Notes under the pieces: model-generated
Told to the model about the DNA's origin: nothing
Seen by the model: the letters and a program-made list of their open reading frames with translations, nothing else
The model's database searches: none
In this document: in pieces, positions 61,952 to 64,000 of the stretch
Position numbering within the stretch: position 1 is the stretch's first letter
Layout of the letters: the number at the start of each line of letters is the position of its first letter
DNA from: Sporomusa ovata DSM 2662
GTDB lineage: Bacteria; Bacillota; Negativicutes; Sporomusales; Sporomusaceae
NCBI RefSeq assembly: GCF_000445445.1
Contig: NZ_ASXP01000004.1
Coordinates: 682,001-746,000, forward strand
DNA length: 64,000 nucleotides
Reading direction: 5' to 3'
Position numbers and translations under genes: made by a program

Positions 61952-63247
61952 TCATAAGCAAAACGCTGCATATAAGGGAACCGTTTTTTTACCAGACTCA
62001 AAGCCGAAATTCTTTGTTGACAACTTAACGGCATACTCCGGTTTATAATTCTGAATATAGATGGCGAGGCTTTTCGACTTTGTATTATCTGCAGCTTTTA
62101 CCTCAATCGGAATGATATTCCCATTCCGTTGGATAATAAAATCAACTTCTGCGCTACGGTCAGAGGCCCAATAATAGCTGATGTACCCATTTGCTGTGAG
62201 CTGGCAGCATACATAGTTCTCAACCATTCCGCCTTTAAAATCGTTCAGTTCGTCCGACAAAAACAGCACATCTTCCGGAACAATATCCTTTTTCGCGCAC
62301 AAGAATCCCACATCGGAAACATAGATTTTAAAAGAATCAATATCACGATAATTCTCCATTGGTTTCTTTGGCTGTTCGGCACGATATATTTTCGTTACAA
62401 TACCGGAAAGTGTAAGCCATTCGATAGCATTTTCAAATTCGGATGCTCTGCCACCTTTTTTCATCAACTTGTATTGAAAACGGGTATTCTGCTTTGAAAG
62501 CTGAACCGTAATATTATCATAAACCAGGTGTGTTTTCTTGATTTCATTTGACGTATTGTATTTGCTCATATCATTAAGATAGCTCATCAGAATCGTATCC
62601 TGCGTGTGCCGGACGAGAACAAAGTCTTTTGTTTCCAAATATTTATTGACGCAATCCGGCATCCCCCCAACCACCAGATATTGGCGATAGTATTGTAACG
62701 CCGCTTCATGTAGAATGGAAGGCAACGGTGTATCATGATCGAAACATTCTTTTATTTGACTGACAAGATCATCTTCTCCATAGGCAAGCAAAAATTCTTC
62801 CAAATCCATCGGATGAAGCGTCTTGATATCCACTTTCCCCACTGGGAACGAAAATTGTTCACGATTGACAGCAACACCCAACAGACTTCCTGCAACAATC
62901 ACATGATATTCTGGCGCATTTTCACAAAAGTATTTGAGTGAGGTTAAGGCCCTCTCACAAAGTTGAACCTCATCCAGAACAATTAGCGTTTTTTCCCTGA
63001 CAATCGTCTGATTAGCCAGCCGGGAAAGTATCGGAATAAGGTAGCTTGGTTCCAAGCTCTCGGCAAAGGTTTTAATAAGCTGCGGATTGGTTTCAAAATT
63101 GAAATAAGCAACATTTTCATAGTGCTCACGGCCAAACTCTAGCACAGAATAGGTCTTCCCTACTTGTCTTGCGCCCTGTAAAATTAGTGGTTTCCGATAG
63201 GGGCTCCTCTTCCATTCCGTAAGATATTGCATTATTTTTCGGTACAT
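61952..63247 (-). CDS. AAA+ ATPase with DUF4143 and a nuclease-like C-terminus
   Basis: The 431-residue protein has a P-loop GARQVGKT near 26-33 and Walker B LIVLDEVQ. The DUF4143 domain then follows (RQYLVVGGMPDCVNKYLETK, LSDELNDFKGGMVENYVCCQL). The C-terminal AEVDFIIQRNGNIIPIEVKA carries the D...ExK pattern of the PD-(D/E)XK fold. These proteins are common in accessory DNA and their role is unsettled. The ATG at 63247 has AAGGAGG seven bases upstream. Confidence 0.9.
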   Translation of the reverse strand: MYRKIMQYLTEWKRSPYRKPLILQGARQVGKTYSVLEFGREHYENVAYFNFETNPQLIKTFAESLEPSYLIPILSRLANQTIVREKTLIVLDEVQLCERALTSLKYFCENAPEYHVIVAGSLLGVAVNREQFSFPVGKVDIKTLHPMDLEEFLLAYGEDDLVSQIKECFDHDTPLPSILHEAALQYYRQYLVVGGMPDCVNKYLETKDFVLVRHTQDTILMSYLNDMSKYNTSNEIKKTHLVYDNITVQLSKQNTRFQYKLMKKGGRASEFENAIEWLTLSGIVTKIYRAEQPKKPMENYRDIDSFKIYVSDVGFLCAKKDIVPEDVLFLSDELNDFKGGMVENYVCCQLTANGYISYYWASDRSAEVDFIIQRNGNIIPIEVKAADNTKSKSLAIYIQNYKPEYAVKLSTKNFGFESGKKTVPLYAAFCL

Positions 63248-63379
63248 AGCGAGCAACCTCCTTGCAGTTGTTGTCAATAATATAATATATTTTACTGTAA
63301 AATTCAATAAATTTATTCATAAATTAACACTAAATTACATATATAAATTACTAAATTCAACATTTTTTAAAGAAATATA

Positions 63380-63410
63380 TAACGGAGTATGGAAAATCCA
63401 TACTCCGTTA
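63380..63410 (-). terminator. Long perfect hairpin, terminator-like
   Basis: TAACGGAGTATGGA and TCCATACTCCGTTA arms, 14 bases each with a three-base loop, are followed on the minus strand by TATATTTCTTT. It would end a leftward transcript, but no clear gene precedes it. The whole interval 63248-63820 has no supported gene. Confidence 0.5.
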
Positions 63411-63444
63411 TCGCTGTTCCACTTTCAAAAATACAACCTGTATC

Positions 63445-63458
63445 TTGATATGAATCAA
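63445..63458. promoter_or_regulatory. FNR/CRP-type palindrome
   Basis: TTGATATGAATCAA matches the FNR consensus TTGAT-N4-ATCAA exactly. It is not next to a recognised promoter or gene start, so function is doubtful. Confidence 0.3.
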
Positions 63459-63720
63459 GCGAATATTGCATGCAGTCGCACAGCTCTCTGCCTTTCGCGA
63501 CAATCATTACAGCCGAATTGTCAAAACTTGTAATCAAGCTGGCAAACGGGTATAATAAGATTGTCGTCGTGAACAGTTCGCTGTTACGTGTAGGTGTTAC
63601 GGCACCTGCTCGTGCCTGTAGGTGGTGACACACCTATAGGACACGGCGACTCTACTTGTTAATTTCCATCCTTTTCTAATAGTAGTATGTTTTTACATAA
63701 AATGCAAGTGAATTTACGAA

Positions 63721-63748
63721 AAATAGACAGCCATGTGGCTGTCTATTT
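63721..63748. terminator. Perfect hairpin near the right end
   Basis: AAATAGACAGCCA and TGGCTGTCTATTT arms with a two-base loop. It sits 73 bases past the stop of the partial gene at 63821-64000 and is probably its terminator. Confidence 0.6.
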
Positions 63749-63820
63749 CAGATCCGGCGTAAATAATGCTTATTTGGTACGCCTTTGCGGGTTAGGTGAG
63801 CGGTAAAATTGCAAAGATAT

Positions 63821-64000
63821 TCAGATAATTTTAGCTATCAGCTGAATAAGATTAAAATACTTCCCGCCCTCAGCTTTCATCATTTTGATGTCATCAGCGA
63901 CAACGGGGTGATAACCGGTCAGCCATTCTTCCCACGCCTGTCTGCAACTGGCCATTTCACGACTGTCCACTAGTTCAATACCCTCTGTCCTCTTCCACAA
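63821..64000 (-). CDS. C-terminal end of a protein of unknown family (runs off the right edge)
   Basis: Sixty codons, ending in a TGA at 63821-63823, are open to the window edge. The visible part is soluble and helical (MASCRQAWEEWLTGYHPVVA, then MMKAEGGKYFNLIQLIAKII). Amino-acid make-up and the hairpin beyond the stop make it look like real coding sequence. Family unknown. Confidence 0.5.
   Translation of the reverse strand: MWKRTEGIELVDSREMASCRQAWEEWLTGYHPVVADDIKMMKAEGGKYFNLIQLIAKII

Noticed and set aside
63367..63633. An 88-codon open frame on the minus strand
   Set aside because: No ribosome site or family pattern, and a perfect 14-base hairpin lies inside its 3' end. It is more likely non-coding.
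1..64000. CRISPR arrays, tRNA or rRNA genes
   Set aside because: No regularly spaced repeats and no tRNA or rRNA core sequences were seen in reading both strands.

Overview
The window reads as chromosome of a spore-forming Firmicute that also has an outer membrane, most likely class Negativicutes and probably a Sporomusaceae relative. Spore genes are present (a GerA-type germinant receptor operon, a tiny SpoVM-like peptide, a broken spoVK, a YteA-type DksA protein). So are Gram-positive division genes (divIVA, sepF) and riboswitch types common in Firmicutes (SAM-I, T-box). An outer-membrane porin with a signal peptide at 37977-38837 points to a diderm envelope. The genus is an inference.

Layout. 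Positions 1-30800 are mostly conserved housekeeping genes on the minus strand. They include yicC-remA-gmk-rpoZ-coaBC-metK with a SAM-I riboswitch ahead of metK, then dapF and a SERCA-like Ca2+ ATPase, and rqcH facing pyrR. Next come rluD-like-lspA, the cell-division neighbourhood pgeF-yggS-sepF-proC-ylmH-divIVA-yggU, and ileS under a T-box. A non-canonical EF-G, a candidate spoVM, ndk, a PduO-type cobalamin adenosyltransferase, htpX, a class III aminotransferase and rmuC follow. Positions 30900-37500 hold the gerABC operon with a small membrane gene, then htpG behind a perfect CIRCE operator. A porin with a structured leader follows.

Positions 39151-47810 hold the most interesting block. It is a single-direction cluster of a 40-residue peptide, a 140-residue unknown, RidA, a fold-type I PLP enzyme, an FAD oxidoreductase with a four-cysteine motif, a P-loop NTPase, an 82-residue unknown, a cobalamin-binding plus glutamate-mutase-like protein (split by a frameshift) and a permease. 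It looks like an uncharacterised B12-dependent amino-acid (or related) catabolic system. The window's own adenosyltransferase could supply the cofactor.

Positions 48000-64000 are accessory in character. They hold a V4R sensor beside a PAS-GGDEF-HD-GYP protein, a truncated spoVK, and an IS110 element with a leader folding like a bridge RNA. They also hold a PadR/MFS efflux pair, a probable group II intron remnant, three regulators from different DNA-binding families that all carry GyrI-like domains, and a DUF4143 ATPase.

Four genes (secreted protein 3955-4556, pyrR, gerAC, the B12 mutase) are each interrupted by a one-base indel in or next to a homopolymer, and a fifth (padR) may be. This pattern suggests sequencing or assembly error more than real decay, but cannot be settled from this sequence alone. 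No tRNA, rRNA or CRISPR array was seen.
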